Of a stretch of DNA of 64,000 bases, positions 16,453 through 24,654 are shown piece by piece. The stretch lies in contig MKZN01000011.1 of assembly GCA_001938995.1 (NCBI GenBank), forward strand, positions 1 to 64,000. Reading direction: 5' to 3'. The translations under genes and the position numbers were made by a program. The stretch's first letter is position 1; each line of letters starts with the position of its first letter. Under the pieces are notes generated by a model. The model had not been told where the DNA came from. It was given only the letters and a program-made list of their open reading frames with translations, and made no database searches. This DNA comes from Bacillus pumilus (lineage in GTDB: Bacteria; Bacillota; Bacilli; Bacillales; Bacillaceae).

Positions 16453-16481
16453 ATTTAACATAATATACTATTATGTTAAAT
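16453..16481. repeat. 13-bp perfect inverted repeat
   Basis: ATTTAACATAATA, spacer TAC, TATTATGTTAAAT. Perfect arms with a three-base centre and no T-run, so an operator or recombination site rather than a terminator. Confidence 0.75.
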
Positions 16482-16526
16482 GAAATGGAGATACTTAACA
16501 CAATGGATCAAAAAGACGTAAAACAA

Positions 16527-16573
16527 CCTATTTTATCTGAATATAACGTACGCACAAAAAGAGATAAAATAGG
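16527..16573. repeat. 12-bp inverted repeat with TACG boxes
   Basis: CCTATTTTATCT at 16527 and AGATAAAATAGG at 16562, with a 23-bp spacer that contains ACGTACGCAC; the reverse-type box ACGTGCGTAC follows the second arm at 16580. Confidence 0.7.
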
Positions 16574-17379
16574 GTAAAACGTGCGTACACAGCTTCAATG
16601 TGTTTACCTGCTTTGTGTGCCTTTATGTACACACGGAAATTTATTTGATTAGGCAAGGCGCACGGCGAACGTATCCTTTTTTCAGTCGGATGACTGTATA
16701 AAAGTAAAATTGTATATGTAAATGTGTATTCATTTATATGTTACGGCTTAGTATAACTCTTCAATACAAACTATGATTGATTACATTGTATTGTTCTTGT
16801 TGGGTGGGTAGGTCCAGTAAACAATAGTATTATGGTTCATTAATCAATCACAGTCGAATCAATTCATTTACTCTTATACTACTGTTATTACTTATACTAT
16901 TAGAGTCATATTAGTTGTCTTCAAATAGCCCGCCGACAAGGTGCCTTTTGAATAGTTATTCAAAGGTAATTTAAATATATCACAAACGCACGACATTCAC
17001 GGGCGCAGCAAGCAAAAAACAAGCAGCAGCAGACAAACAAAAGGGACATCTTTTTCATACGCATTTCAACGAATATACAACGTTATACATCAGTATACGT
17101 ACAAATTGCATATTATCTTGTTGATATATAAAGGATCATATAAAAAACGTCCATAGAGATGCATAAAATAATTTAGAGTGTTATTGGTATCGATCTAATT
17201 GAAACGCCTTAAAATCAGATTTTCATTTTTGATCTATTTACTTATACACTCATTCATATACTACTTGTATTGTTACTTATATGATTACTGTTTACATGTA
17301 ACGGACTTCGCCCCCGCCAGCCTCCAAGTATATAAATCCATTAATCAATAAATAATCAAATTAATTAATATATAAATAA

Positions 17380-17405
17380 ATAAAAACCCAACCTTTACGG
17401 CTGGG
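17380..17405 (-). terminator. Terminator after 17412 gene
   Basis: On the minus strand CCCAGCC, loop GTAAA, GGTTGGG then TTTTTATTTATTT. Confidence 0.85.
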
Positions 17406-17411
17406 CTAACA

Positions 17412-17558
17412 TCATTCTTCTAGACTCAGTTTATATTCTTGCGCCTCATCCTGAATACGTTCAAGAAGGTCATATATCTCATCATTATCTGTACTATGTT
17501 CAATCTTGATTAATGCCACTTTGATTTCTCTAAGGGCATTTGATTTATTTTTGTCCAT
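17412..17558 (-). CDS. Small helical protein, 48 aa
   Basis: Starts MDKNKSNALREIKVALIKIE and is almost wholly charged helix, ending KLSLEE. AGGGGGAAA is placed well before the ATG, and a terminator follows directly. Length and charge suggest a small coiled-coil or regulator. Not recognised. Confidence 0.6.
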   Translation of the reverse strand: MDKNKSNALREIKVALIKIEHSTDNDEIYDLLERIQDEAQEYKLSLEE

Positions 17559-17639
17559 TTGACTTTTCCCCCTACAAAAAGTATAGTCTTAATATGATTA
17601 GTTATATCGATTGGGTTTGTATGTCCAGTACTTACCCAA

Positions 17640-17732
17640 TCACCCCGAAATAATTACACACGACAACAACGCGATACACAGCGTAGACATTACCCCGATA
17701 AAAGTTAAACCTTCTTTTACTGGCTTGGACAC
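17640..17732 (-). CDS. Small hydrophobic peptide, 30 aa
   Basis: GTG start at 17732 behind AAGGGGGTGA. VSKPVKEGLTFIGVMSTLCI then ALLSCVIISG: a short positive N-terminus and one membrane helix. Could be a membrane peptide or leader; only the ribosome-binding site and the composition support it. Confidence 0.4.
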   Translation of the reverse strand: MSKPVKEGLTFIGVMSTLCIALLSCVIISG

Positions 17733-17762
17733 ATTATTCACCCCCTTTCAGTTACAGCCCTT

Positions 17763-18056
17763 TCAAATGCATGCAATAAGTTTTTTATCTCTTATGTTCT
17801 CCACATAATCAATTAATTTTGTTTTTCCGTCCCTAAGAGAATGGAAGGCTTTGACGGCTTCCACATTGTCATTAAAATCTAACGCCAGTCTAAAAGTTCG
17901 CCCTTCCTTAGGAGAAAATTCACCCGACAAGCTTACTTTTGCCCTTGGATATACCCCCAAGGTATCACCGTAAGAATGAAACGAATAATCTTCACTCCAA
18001 TCCTCAACCTGCAAATTAGTCCCGTCATACGTCAACCCTTTTTCTAATATCTTCAT
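17763..18056 (-). CDS. Hypothetical protein
   Basis: 97 aa, mixed strand and helix (VEDWSEDYSFHSYGDTLGVY, FSPKEGRTFRLALDF). GTGGGGGTT precedes the ATG. It is the last of a run of minus-strand genes of unknown function at 17.7-22.9 kb. Not recognised. Confidence 0.55.
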   Translation of the reverse strand: MKILEKGLTYDGTNLQVEDWSEDYSFHSYGDTLGVYPRAKVSLSGEFSPKEGRTFRLALDFNDNVEAVKAFHSLRDGKTKLIDYVENIRDKKLIACI

Positions 18057-18073
18057 GTTAAAACCCCCACATT

Positions 18074-18478
18074 TTAAATTTCATGAAATTCAATTATCCC
18101 GTAATCCTCTATATGTTCGATCAGTTCGCCCCGAACCGCGTCAATGTCTATATCATTAATCCAAAGATCATTAATAACAGGCGCAGTCGCAACCAAAGTA
18201 CGTATACCAAAATTCAAGCAGTCGTGAACATATCCATCAGGTTCATTAAAAGGATTACATGGGACAGGTCCGTAATTCTTGACGTAAAACTCGAAATATC
18301 CATGTAGTTCTTGCGCCCAAGCCTCATAAACCTGTTTAACTTGCTTTTCTGTCATCTGCTCAACCATAGATGAGATCACATAAGCAAAATCTTCACCCGT
18401 ACAACTAAAATGGTCATCTGTAAGACCCCTTAAAATTTCAATAGTTACGTTTTTACAGTACGTTGTGTAATCAACCAT
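18074..18478 (-). CDS. Hypothetical acidic protein
   Basis: 134 aa from ATG 18478 behind GGAGTGG; the open frame extends upstream without a signal. Predominantly helical with acidic patches (NDIDIDAVRGELIEHIED). It follows the 18501 gene by 22 bp and is probably co-transcribed. Not recognised. Confidence 0.6.
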   Translation of the reverse strand: MVDYTTYCKNVTIEILRGLTDDHFSCTGEDFAYVISSMVEQMTEKQVKQVYEAWAQELHGYFEFYVKNYGPVPCNPFNEPDGYVHDCLNFGIRTLVATAPVINDLWINDIDIDAVRGELIEHIEDYGIIEFHEI

Positions 18479-18500
18479 TATAAATCCACTCCAATTCATT

Positions 18501-18923
18501 TTATAGATGCTCAGCATCAGGGAATAGGTTTCTAAGCTCTTTCTCTGTTATAGCTCGAGACGTAAGCACTTCAAGGTATATAGAGTAGTCACAAATATAA
18601 AGTTGACTACCATCAGCGTGCTTCATGCGTGCTTGTTCTTCGTTTAAAATTTCTGCGTCGGCATCTTCAATAATATTGAATGAAACCCACTTTTCAGACA
18701 AAATAAGTGAATCCGTAGGGAAATCAAAACCCTCTAAATAACCGACAACTAAAGAAGAAATCTCGTTTTGTGTCCAATCAAAGTCAATAGTAGTATTTAA
18801 ATTAGACGCATCTATAAACTGGCTAAAGTGATCGGATTCGCCATCACGATTTACCCCAGCACCTTCCAAAGGGTGCCAGTAATTTATAGACTTCGAAAAT
18901 GTGAGTTTTAACATATGATCCAT
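18501..18923 (-). CDS. Hypothetical protein
   Basis: 140 aa, ATG after CATGGAGG. Mixed alpha/beta, no known motif. It is driven by a consensus-like promoter at 18959-18987 whose sequence is nearly the same as the one before the 20926 gene, so the two genes are probably regulated together. Confidence 0.65.
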   Translation of the reverse strand: MDHMLKLTFSKSINYWHPLEGAGVNRDGESDHFSQFIDASNLNTTIDFDWTQNEISSLVVGYLEGFDFPTDSLILSEKWVSFNIIEDADAEILNEEQARMKHADGSQLYICDYSIYLEVLTSRAITEKELRNLFPDAEHL

Positions 18924-18958
18924 TTTTCAATCCTCCATGTAATGACTTGTTAAGTATA

Positions 18959-18987
18959 ATTATATATATAAATATATAAAATTACAA
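18959..18987 (-). promoter_or_regulatory. SigA-type promoter in a repeated 55-bp module
   Basis: On the minus strand TTGTAA, 17 bp, TATAAT. The whole stretch 18931-18990, including the ribosome-binding site, is repeated with few changes at 21565-21622. Confidence 0.7.
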
Positions 18988-19029
18988 TAGTTATTATTTA
19001 AAAACAGTCAAAAATTTTTGCTGGAACGC

Positions 19030-20892
19030 TTAAACATTAGCACTATAAGTGTTAATAACGGGCGCAAGATTAAGGGAATCTTTGAAGTACTTCAATACTT
19101 CTTCAAATTGCCCCAAATCACATGATAGGAATTTACTTGACTTAGTTGACCAACCGTTTGTATTATCCAAATCAAATAAAACTGATTCGGGTAGGTCATG
19201 CCACCCCTCAAAAACAAGTAACCTTGAATAAAAGTACTGGCGATAAAGCCCCCGTTTTCTATACTGCTTGTACACCATCTTAACGGCATTATCATATTGG
19301 GCGTATTTTTCAGGTTGGTGACTATCATAGACAACTTTACTTGAAACCAAGCCCCCAAAGTCGGACATGTAAAATAAAGTGTACTTATTCCCCTTGACTA
19401 GCGGGGCATCATTAAATTGATCTTTTACACTTCCCAAGTCATTAAAAAGCCTGTACAGGACTTGTTTTAATCTCTCTATATCTACTTGTTGAATAACTTC
19501 TTTTGTTAAAGATATACCCCGTTTTTTTAGTTCCGCCTTCATTTCCTCTTTATACTTAGGAAAATCAGTATATTCCCAAGATTCCGAAATATCATTTGAT
19601 GCGATAACATCAAATGAAGTGTCTAGGATTAGTTGGGCCTCTACCCTTAACGCGTTCAACTCTTCCCCGCGAAGGTGCTGCGGTGTGATTAATTGTTGAG
19701 ATATTTTTGTTTCAGGTCCAATAAGTCCAACAGATCGTACATATGAATGCCCCTGAGTATCAGCAACAAACATTAATTCACCATTTAAATAAATGCCCGC
19801 CCCGCAGGTAATCCATTTTACGGTTTTCCTTTCTGCTGGACTCATTAACTCAAAATCCATAGGTGAGCTTATTCGATTGTCTTCTGTGTAATTGCCCCCA
19901 GCACCTTGAAGGAACTCATAATCATACGTAAGCATATTAGAAAAATAATCAAAAGCAGTTTCACAATTGAAATGTATATCTTTAATTATCCTAACATCCT
20001 GATGAGAAAAAGCACCTTTACTTACTTCGGTTTCATATACATGTAACACATCATTTTTATCAAGACCCGCAAACTGTACATTTTTTATAAAATACTGTGC
20101 GTCTTCTTCAAAGCTCTTAACCTGAGCATTATTTTTGATAAGTTCAGTCTTCTTTTTTCTTTCTTCTTCCTGTTTCATATATTCGGCTTCGATTCTTTCC
20201 TGCTCTTCTAAATGTTTTTGGTAGTTGGCTTCCCGTTTAATTCTTTCCGCCTCTTGTTGTTTCTCTCGTTGTTTCTTTTCTTTCTCATCAAACAATTTCA
20301 TGTCATTTTCAATTTCCTTAGAGGCTTCAATTTTTTTATATTCCCAATGTATTTCAGTGTTATCATAGAAGTTATATGACGCAGGGTAATCAGCATAAAT
20401 ATCACCGCGGTCATGGCAAACCTGATAATGATTTAAAAGTGAATGAGCATACCCAAGAACATGCTTCAGATAAACCGAATCATTTTCATAAGGGCCTTGC
20501 TTAATACGAATATTTATACTTTCTGTCATACCTGATTTAGTAGTCACAGAAAATTTAATCATAGGGAATCTTTTAGTAAGGTGCCGTTTTATTTCCTTTG
20601 CAATGTCTTTTACTTGTTGATTTGTGTTGACTTCAAAGGGCACCCATTGCGTTGCGTCCCAAAGACAAAAACCATTATTCTTTTTTACCTTTGGTGCGGG
20701 CTTTACTTCTTGTTCTGTAAGCGAATTAGCAAAATGAATTGCCTTTTCTGTTTGTTTACTCCACCAACACTTTTTAAAGCGGGTGAACCTAAAACCGTTT
20801 AATTTTAGTTGATCAATGACGTTTTGTTCAGGCTTTTCACCGAAATAAATTTCAATGCCGTTCAATTCTTCGTTTAATTCAATAGTAATCAT
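19030..20892 (-). CDS. Large LPD29-like protein
   Basis: 620 aa. The N-terminal 60 residues (GIEIYFGEKPEQNVIDQLK, GFRFTRFKKCWWSKQTEKA) are a small domain often found at the start of polyvalent proteins of plasmids and phages, and the following part (CLWDATQWVPFEV) resembles large polyvalent protein-associated domain 29. A highly charged coiled coil lies at about 195-260 (EKEKKQREKQQEAERIKREA). The C-terminal 350 residues are unrecognised. Such proteins are often injected or conjugated along with DNA to protect it in the new cell. Confidence 0.55.
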   Translation of the reverse strand: MITIELNEELNGIEIYFGEKPEQNVIDQLKLNGFRFTRFKKCWWSKQTEKAIHFANSLTEQEVKPAPKVKKNNGFCLWDATQWVPFEVNTNQQVKDIAKEIKRHLTKRFPMIKFSVTTKSGMTESINIRIKQGPYENDSVYLKHVLGYAHSLLNHYQVCHDRGDIYADYPASYNFYDNTEIHWEYKKIEASKEIENDMKLFDEKEKKQREKQQEAERIKREANYQKHLEEQERIEAEYMKQEEERKKKTELIKNNAQVKSFEEDAQYFIKNVQFAGLDKNDVLHVYETEVSKGAFSHQDVRIIKDIHFNCETAFDYFSNMLTYDYEFLQGAGGNYTEDNRISSPMDFELMSPAERKTVKWITCGAGIYLNGELMFVADTQGHSYVRSVGLIGPETKISQQLITPQHLRGEELNALRVEAQLILDTSFDVIASNDISESWEYTDFPKYKEEMKAELKKRGISLTKEVIQQVDIERLKQVLYRLFNDLGSVKDQFNDAPLVKGNKYTLFYMSDFGGLVSSKVVYDSHQPEKYAQYDNAVKMVYKQYRKRGLYRQYFYSRLLVFEGWHDLPESVLFDLDNTNGWSTKSSKFLSCDLGQFEEVLKYFKDSLNLAPVINTYSANV

Positions 20893-20925
20893 GGTTAGTT
20901 TCCCCTTTTCGGTTTATTGGTTTGT

Positions 20926-21555
20926 TTATCGTATTACCACTTTAAACTCGTTTATATCGTCTTTTATAAGATTGAACAATGAATCGTTACCCTCACGATG
21001 AAAAACCGCCTCACCGTCCAAATACAGCCTATGCGCATTTCGTAAATCTTGAAATAGGTGGTATATGTCATCTTCGTCCGAATCAGGAGAAGAAAGAATA
21101 GACAACTCATCGTCAGTTAATTCGGCGTATAATTCCATTGAGAAAGTAACCCCGTTTAATTTGTTAATAGGCACCCCATCTTCATTTAAAGCTGGATCAT
21201 GCCACATATACCCTTTTAATTTGTATAAGTCTATCCAACATTGACGAAGTTCGGATGAATTTGCTATGTCTAACCCTAAATAAGTATATTTATTATCTTG
21301 AAACACACGGTAACCGCAATTAATCACATCAGTAACATTGTCTTTGATCCATTGCGCATCCTTTTTCTTGGCAATGTACATATCTTGCCACTTTGGCAAA
21401 CTTTCAATTGCTTGGCTTTCTCCATCTTCTAAAAGTTCCGTTACCTCTTTAATGCCCATCAAATCAGACATTAAGTCGGTAGGTACCGTGTGGAAATCCT
21501 CTCTAAATTGTTCGGATGCTTTGTCATAAGTTAGCATAAAACGTTTTATTTCCAT
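20926..21555 (-). CDS. Hypothetical acidic protein
   Basis: 209 aa, ATG behind GGAGGTAAT. Acidic C-terminal half (DDELSILSSPDSDEDDIYHL). It lies 33 bp upstream of the 19030 gene and shares the repeated promoter module with the 18501 gene. Not recognised. Confidence 0.6.
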   Translation of the reverse strand: MEIKRFMLTYDKASEQFREDFHTVPTDLMSDLMGIKEVTELLEDGESQAIESLPKWQDMYIAKKKDAQWIKDNVTDVINCGYRVFQDNKYTYLGLDIANSSELRQCWIDLYKLKGYMWHDPALNEDGVPINKLNGVTFSMELYAELTDDELSILSSPDSDEDDIYHLFQDLRNAHRLYLDGEAVFHREGNDSLFNLIKDDINEFKVVIR

Positions 21556-21591
21556 TTTTCATTACCTCCATGCAATTACTTGTTAATTACA

Positions 21592-21620
21592 ATTATATAT
21601 TTAAATATATAAAATTACAA
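21592..21620 (-). promoter_or_regulatory. SigA-type promoter, second copy of repeated module
   Basis: On the minus strand TTGTAA, 17 bp, TATAAT, with a leader nearly identical to that at 18931-18990. Confidence 0.7.
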
Positions 21621-21623
21621 TAA

Positions 21624-22898
21624 TTATTTTAAGATATTTTCATTTATTTTTAGTTCGATGGTATTTCCGTAATGCACGTAATGTTCAGCAAGCGGGGTGA
21701 CTGTACGTTCAATGACATTACTATCATTACAGCTAATGCATGGTACTTTATCTTGGATACCTTCCCCATTATCAAGAAATAAGAACCTTTCACCACGACA
21801 TCTAAAACAAGTCTCATTTTGTGAATCTTCTATTGTTTCGGGGTTACGCTCAAAGGTGAAAACCGCCCGCCCACTTGCTTGAATTTTTAGAGAATCTTCT
21901 CCTTTTACTTGGTTGTATGGAAACACACCGTACCTATTTAACGCCACTAAACATTTTTGCAGTAAGCTTTTATTTTCTTTTGATCCGTATAACTTAGACC
22001 CAATACAACAAACCTTTTCGTTATAATCAATCAATCTACACACCGTACGTGCTTTCATTGCCCCTTTTAAATTGGATATGTCCTTTTTTTCGTGAAGCAT
22101 GGCAACAAACAAAGAGTCATCAGCCAGCGCGCCGACTAGTTGGGTGGCTTCATCATATCCGTTTCGGGGGTCAAGGCAAGATGTCCCACTATACGTCAAC
22201 CAATCACCACTAGAATAAAAGGACATTCCCGCAATGTGTTGAGGTGTGGCGCTTATAGTCACATAAACTTTCCTTGATTTATCGTCTTTACTAGAAAGGC
22301 TGTAATAATCAAGAACGTACTGTGAATGCCCCTTACGTCTTAAAAAGGAATTAAGCCGTATTTTTCTTTTACCATCCACCTTGTAACCTGAAAGCCATTC
22401 AGAAGGCGTTAAACTGTACCCAATCGAAAAAGAATTACTTATAGCGTCATCCACTAACACTTTCAAAAATTGAGTGTACCCCGTTTCAGCGGGTAACCTT
22501 ATTTCATAAGTCCCTTCAAATTTGTTTGTTTTTCGTGCTTTGTAGAATTCCCTTGAATCCAATTGAGATAGAACATCATGCATATTAAAAATTGAATCTA
22601 CTTCTTTAAAGTTATTGGAAATGCTTAAAGGGTGTTTTATAACCTGCGCTTCGTTAGTGTGTACCGACCCACCCAACAAAGCCCGCCAATTTTTGAATAA
22701 CATATAATAGGACAAAGCTTCCTGCCTACGTGCATGCATGATCTTCGCCCTTTTCGATAGTTCCTTTTTCCAAAAACCGTCAACGCCTGCATCTAATGAG
22801 ACATCTATAAACTTTTTCAATTCCCTGAATTTCATTGAATCCGTTCTATAGAGAACAACGGATTTCATGTGGCTTTCTTCCAACGTTTTTAAATCCAC
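21624..22898 (-). CDS. Hypothetical protein with C-terminal zinc-ribbon
   Basis: 424 aa from GTG 22898, chosen because AAAAGGGGTG precedes it and the upstream in-frame ATG (22940) lies within a likely promoter. Near the C-terminus CFRCRG and CISC form a four-cysteine zinc ribbon. The body has no known motif. First gene of the minus-strand block and closest to the plasmid origin. Confidence 0.6.
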   Translation of the reverse strand: MDLKTLEESHMKSVVLYRTDSMKFRELKKFIDVSLDAGVDGFWKKELSKRAKIMHARRQEALSYYMLFKNWRALLGGSVHTNEAQVIKHPLSISNNFKEVDSIFNMHDVLSQLDSREFYKARKTNKFEGTYEIRLPAETGYTQFLKVLVDDAISNSFSIGYSLTPSEWLSGYKVDGKRKIRLNSFLRRKGHSQYVLDYYSLSSKDDKSRKVYVTISATPQHIAGMSFYSSGDWLTYSGTSCLDPRNGYDEATQLVGALADDSLFVAMLHEKKDISNLKGAMKARTVCRLIDYNEKVCCIGSKLYGSKENKSLLQKCLVALNRYGVFPYNQVKGEDSLKIQASGRAVFTFERNPETIEDSQNETCFRCRGERFLFLDNGEGIQDKVPCISCNDSNVIERTVTPLAEHYVHYGNTIELKINENILK

Positions 22899-22924
22899 TA
22901 TAAAGCACCCCTTTTCTATTGAAG

Positions 22925-22954
22925 AATGTACCATCAACATAAAGGCACAGTCAA
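22925..22954 (-). promoter_or_regulatory. Likely promoter of 21624 gene
   Basis: Minus strand TTGACT, 18 bp, TACATT. The start point would fall near 22918, just upstream of the GTG start. Confidence 0.5.
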
Positions 22955-22959
22955 TGCTT

Positions 22960-23050
22960 TTTTATGCATTTAAATATATAAAACTTATCAACAAAAATTG
23001 TGGATAAGTTGACTTATCCACAGAATAGATATAAAATCTGTGTATAACTC
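22960..23050. other. Candidate plasmid replication origin with DnaA boxes
   Basis: TGTGGATAA (22999-23007) and TTATCCACA (23014-23022) are perfect, inverted DnaA boxes forming an 11-bp inverted repeat; TGTGTATAA (23039-23047) is a one-mismatch box. An AT-rich stretch (22965-22998) that could unwind lies next to them. The rep gene ends 200 bp away. This layout is typical of Rep/DnaA-dependent theta origins. Confidence 0.65.
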
Positions 23051-23182
23051 AAATCACTGCTAAGCGTTACCTTTGTTGTGTTGCTAAGCACAATATAGTG
23101 TGCTGCACAATGCGTTGGCCAGAAAGACAAAGGGCACGTAATACCCTTTAGGCGCACCTTTATGGTTGCCTTCAGTTAAATT
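23051..23182. other. Spacer between origin and rep terminator
   Basis: No gene. GCTAAGC occurs twice, and CTTTATRGTTGCCTTCAG is present at about 23158 and again at about 23239, so this stretch and the rep 3' end share a direct repeat. Confidence 0.5.
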
Positions 23183-23216
23183 AAAAAGGACCCCTATCTA
23201 TTAGGCGGTCCTTTTT
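23183..23216 (-). terminator. Bidirectional terminator downstream of rep
   Basis: AAAAAGGACC ... GGTCCTTTTT, a 10-bp stem with T-runs on both strands, about 40 bp after the rep stop codon. Confidence 0.85.
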
Positions 23217-23255
23217 GTTTGCATTTCAGTATTAGGCGGCCCTTTATAGTTGCCT

Positions 23256-24500
23256 TCAGGAATTTCCGCCATACTTTTTCATATTTTTAAACATGTCCAA
23301 CACTTGCTGCTTCGCTGCTTCAGCTTGGTCGATGACATCCTGAGAGGAAGGTTGATTTTCTTCGGAAGAAAATTGATGTACGGTATCCATCATCCAGGAA
23401 GGGGCGGCTTCCTCTCGTATAGGAGATGAATGAGCTTTTATATTATGTAGCTGCGCCAACTTATTCCTAATACCTGTACTCAGTGCAGCCTTTATGGATC
23501 TGATAGGACTCGATGTAACTCCAAGAACAAAATCCAGCACATCTAGATAAAGAGCATCGTTTACGGCTTCTTTGTGTGCATGATAATGCTCTGCCACATC
23601 TTTAATATTAATGTTATCAGACACCAACCTACCTGAGTATTTAAAAAGAACTTGCTTTAAACTCGTTGGGACATTAAGGAGCTCAATAGCGCCTCCTATA
23701 AAACCGTAAGGAATATTGGTAGATTCAATATTAGTACTCTTAGTTTTAGTAACATCAGTATTAGTAGATTCAATATTAGTAGACTTAGTATTAGTATAGC
23801 TGTGATTATCCAGAACTGGATTACCCAGATCGTGTTCACCCAGAACTGGTTTATCCAGATCGTGATTATCCAGAACTGGATTACCCATATCGTGATTATC
23901 ACGTTCTGGTGCTTTTTCATCCAGATTGTGATTATCACGTTCTGGTTTTTCATCCAGATTGTGATTATCACGTTCTGGTTTTTCATCCAGATTGTGATTA
24001 TCACGTTCTGGTTTTTCATCCAGATTGTGATTATCACGTTCTGGTGCTTTTTCATCCAGATTGTGATTATCACGTTCTGGTGTTTTTCCCTTTATTGGTA
24101 CGGCTTTACCTAACCTTTTTTTGTTACGTTCAGCAGTTTTTGCTTTTTTCTTATTTAATCTTTCAGCTGCTTCTTGCATGGCAGCTTCTTTATGTGTGTT
24201 GAACTCTGGAGATTCAAATACCTCATAAACCCATTCTGCTACAGTGCCGTCTGGATTTCGTTGGGCGTAGTAATGGACATATCCGTTCGCCATTAAATCC
24301 AGTAAGGCGGTTCTGACAGCAGCCTCTCCATCTGTTGATCTGTTGACCAAATCCTTTTGGTTGATTGACCAATCATCTGGCCTGGATAATAGATAAACCA
24401 TCAACCCTTTTGAAGCCCATTTAAGGTTGTTATCCTCTACAAATGTCTTGTCGACTTGCACAAAAGGATTCTCATTTTTGTTAGTACGAATGTATGCCAA
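23256..24500 (-). CDS. rep: Plasmid replication initiator with internal iterons
   Basis: 414 aa. The N-terminal 100 residues are a winged-helix domain (WASKGLMVYLLSRPDDWSIN, TDGEAAVRTALLDLMANGYV) typical of HTH_36-type replication initiators. Residues about 137-235 are nine tandem repeats of 10-12 aa, six reading PERDNHxxxxx and three PVLxxHxxxx, then a Thr/Asn/Ser repeat (KSTNIESTN twice). The C-terminal part is helical. The DNA for the repeats carries phased palindromes (see 23802-24075). GGAGG lies upstream of the ATG. Its place between partition genes and DnaA boxes supports an initiator role. Confidence 0.75.
   Translation of the reverse strand: MAYIRTNKNENPFVQVDKTFVEDNNLKWASKGLMVYLLSRPDDWSINQKDLVNRSTDGEAAVRTALLDLMANGYVHYYAQRNPDGTVAEWVYEVFESPEFNTHKEAAMQEAAERLNKKKAKTAERNKKRLGKAVPIKGKTPERDNHNLDEKAPERDNHNLDEKPERDNHNLDEKPERDNHNLDEKPERDNHNLDEKAPERDNHDMGNPVLDNHDLDKPVLGEHDLGNPVLDNHSYTNTKSTNIESTNTDVTKTKSTNIESTNIPYGFIGGAIELLNVPTSLKQVLFKYSGRLVSDNINIKDVAEHYHAHKEAVNDALYLDVLDFVLGVTSSPIRSIKAALSTGIRNKLAQLHNIKAHSSPIREEAAPSWMMDTVHQFSSEENQPSSQDVIDQAEAAKQQVLDMFKNMKKYGGNS
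23802..24075. repeat. Nine iterons inside rep
   Basis: GTGATTATC or a close variant starts at 23802, 23832, 23862, 23892, 23928, 23961, 23994, 24027 and 24063: spacings of 30, 30, 30, 36, 33, 33, 33 and 36 bp, about three helical turns. In the last six the word extends to GTGATTATCAC, an 11-bp palindrome. All spacings are multiples of 3, so the frame is kept. Origins inside the initiator gene are known from phage lambda O. Confidence 0.8.
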
Positions 24501-24525
24501 ATTAAAAACCTCCTAACCCCTCGGA

Positions 24526-24545
24526 ACAGTCAAACTGGTTTGAGG
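24526..24545. repeat. TCAAACTGGTTTGA palindrome upstream of rep
   Basis: Six-base arms around TG, about 30 bp upstream of the rep start codon and so in its leader; possible operator. Confidence 0.4.
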
Positions 24546-24611
24546 AACTAGAAGGTCAAGTTAAGTGTATAGCAAAGTAAAGTAAAATAGCTCACCACTA
24601 TTTACCTCACA

Positions 24612-24648
24612 GTTTAGTGTTTACAACACACTAAATAATAGCTATAAT
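24612..24648 (+). promoter_or_regulatory. SigA promoter with overlapping operator-like inverted repeat
   Basis: TTTACA (24620-24625), 17 bp, TATAAT (24643-24648) on the plus strand. TTTAGTGT and ACACTAAA (about 24613-24635) form an inverted repeat over the -35 region, suggesting control by a dimeric protein. Confidence 0.65.
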
Positions 24649-24654
24649 ACAACT

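Larger units (their letters stand above)
16186..17379. other. 1.2-kb non-coding region rich in repeats
   Basis: No convincing gene. It holds a cluster of TGTGCGTACA-like boxes (16263, 16315, 16547, 16580 and 16627 areas), two strong inverted repeats (16453 and 16527), a weak hairpin at about 16946-16968, and long AT-rich stretches with repeated TATACTACT and ATTGATT words. A 30-codon plus frame at 16484 (MEILNT...) spans one inverted repeat and is doubtful. The region may be an origin, a centromere or the control region of lysogeny. Confidence 0.5.

Noticed and set aside
16484..16576. 30-codon plus frame starting MEILNT
   Set aside because: It runs through an inverted repeat and has no good ribosome-binding site; kept only as a remark.
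17611..17808. Plus-strand 65-codon frame
   Set aside because: No ribosome-binding site and it overlaps better-supported minus-strand small genes.
23802..24075. Regularly spaced repeats that could suggest a CRISPR array
   Set aside because: There are no unique spacers; units are contiguous, multiples of three bases and lie in frame in rep.
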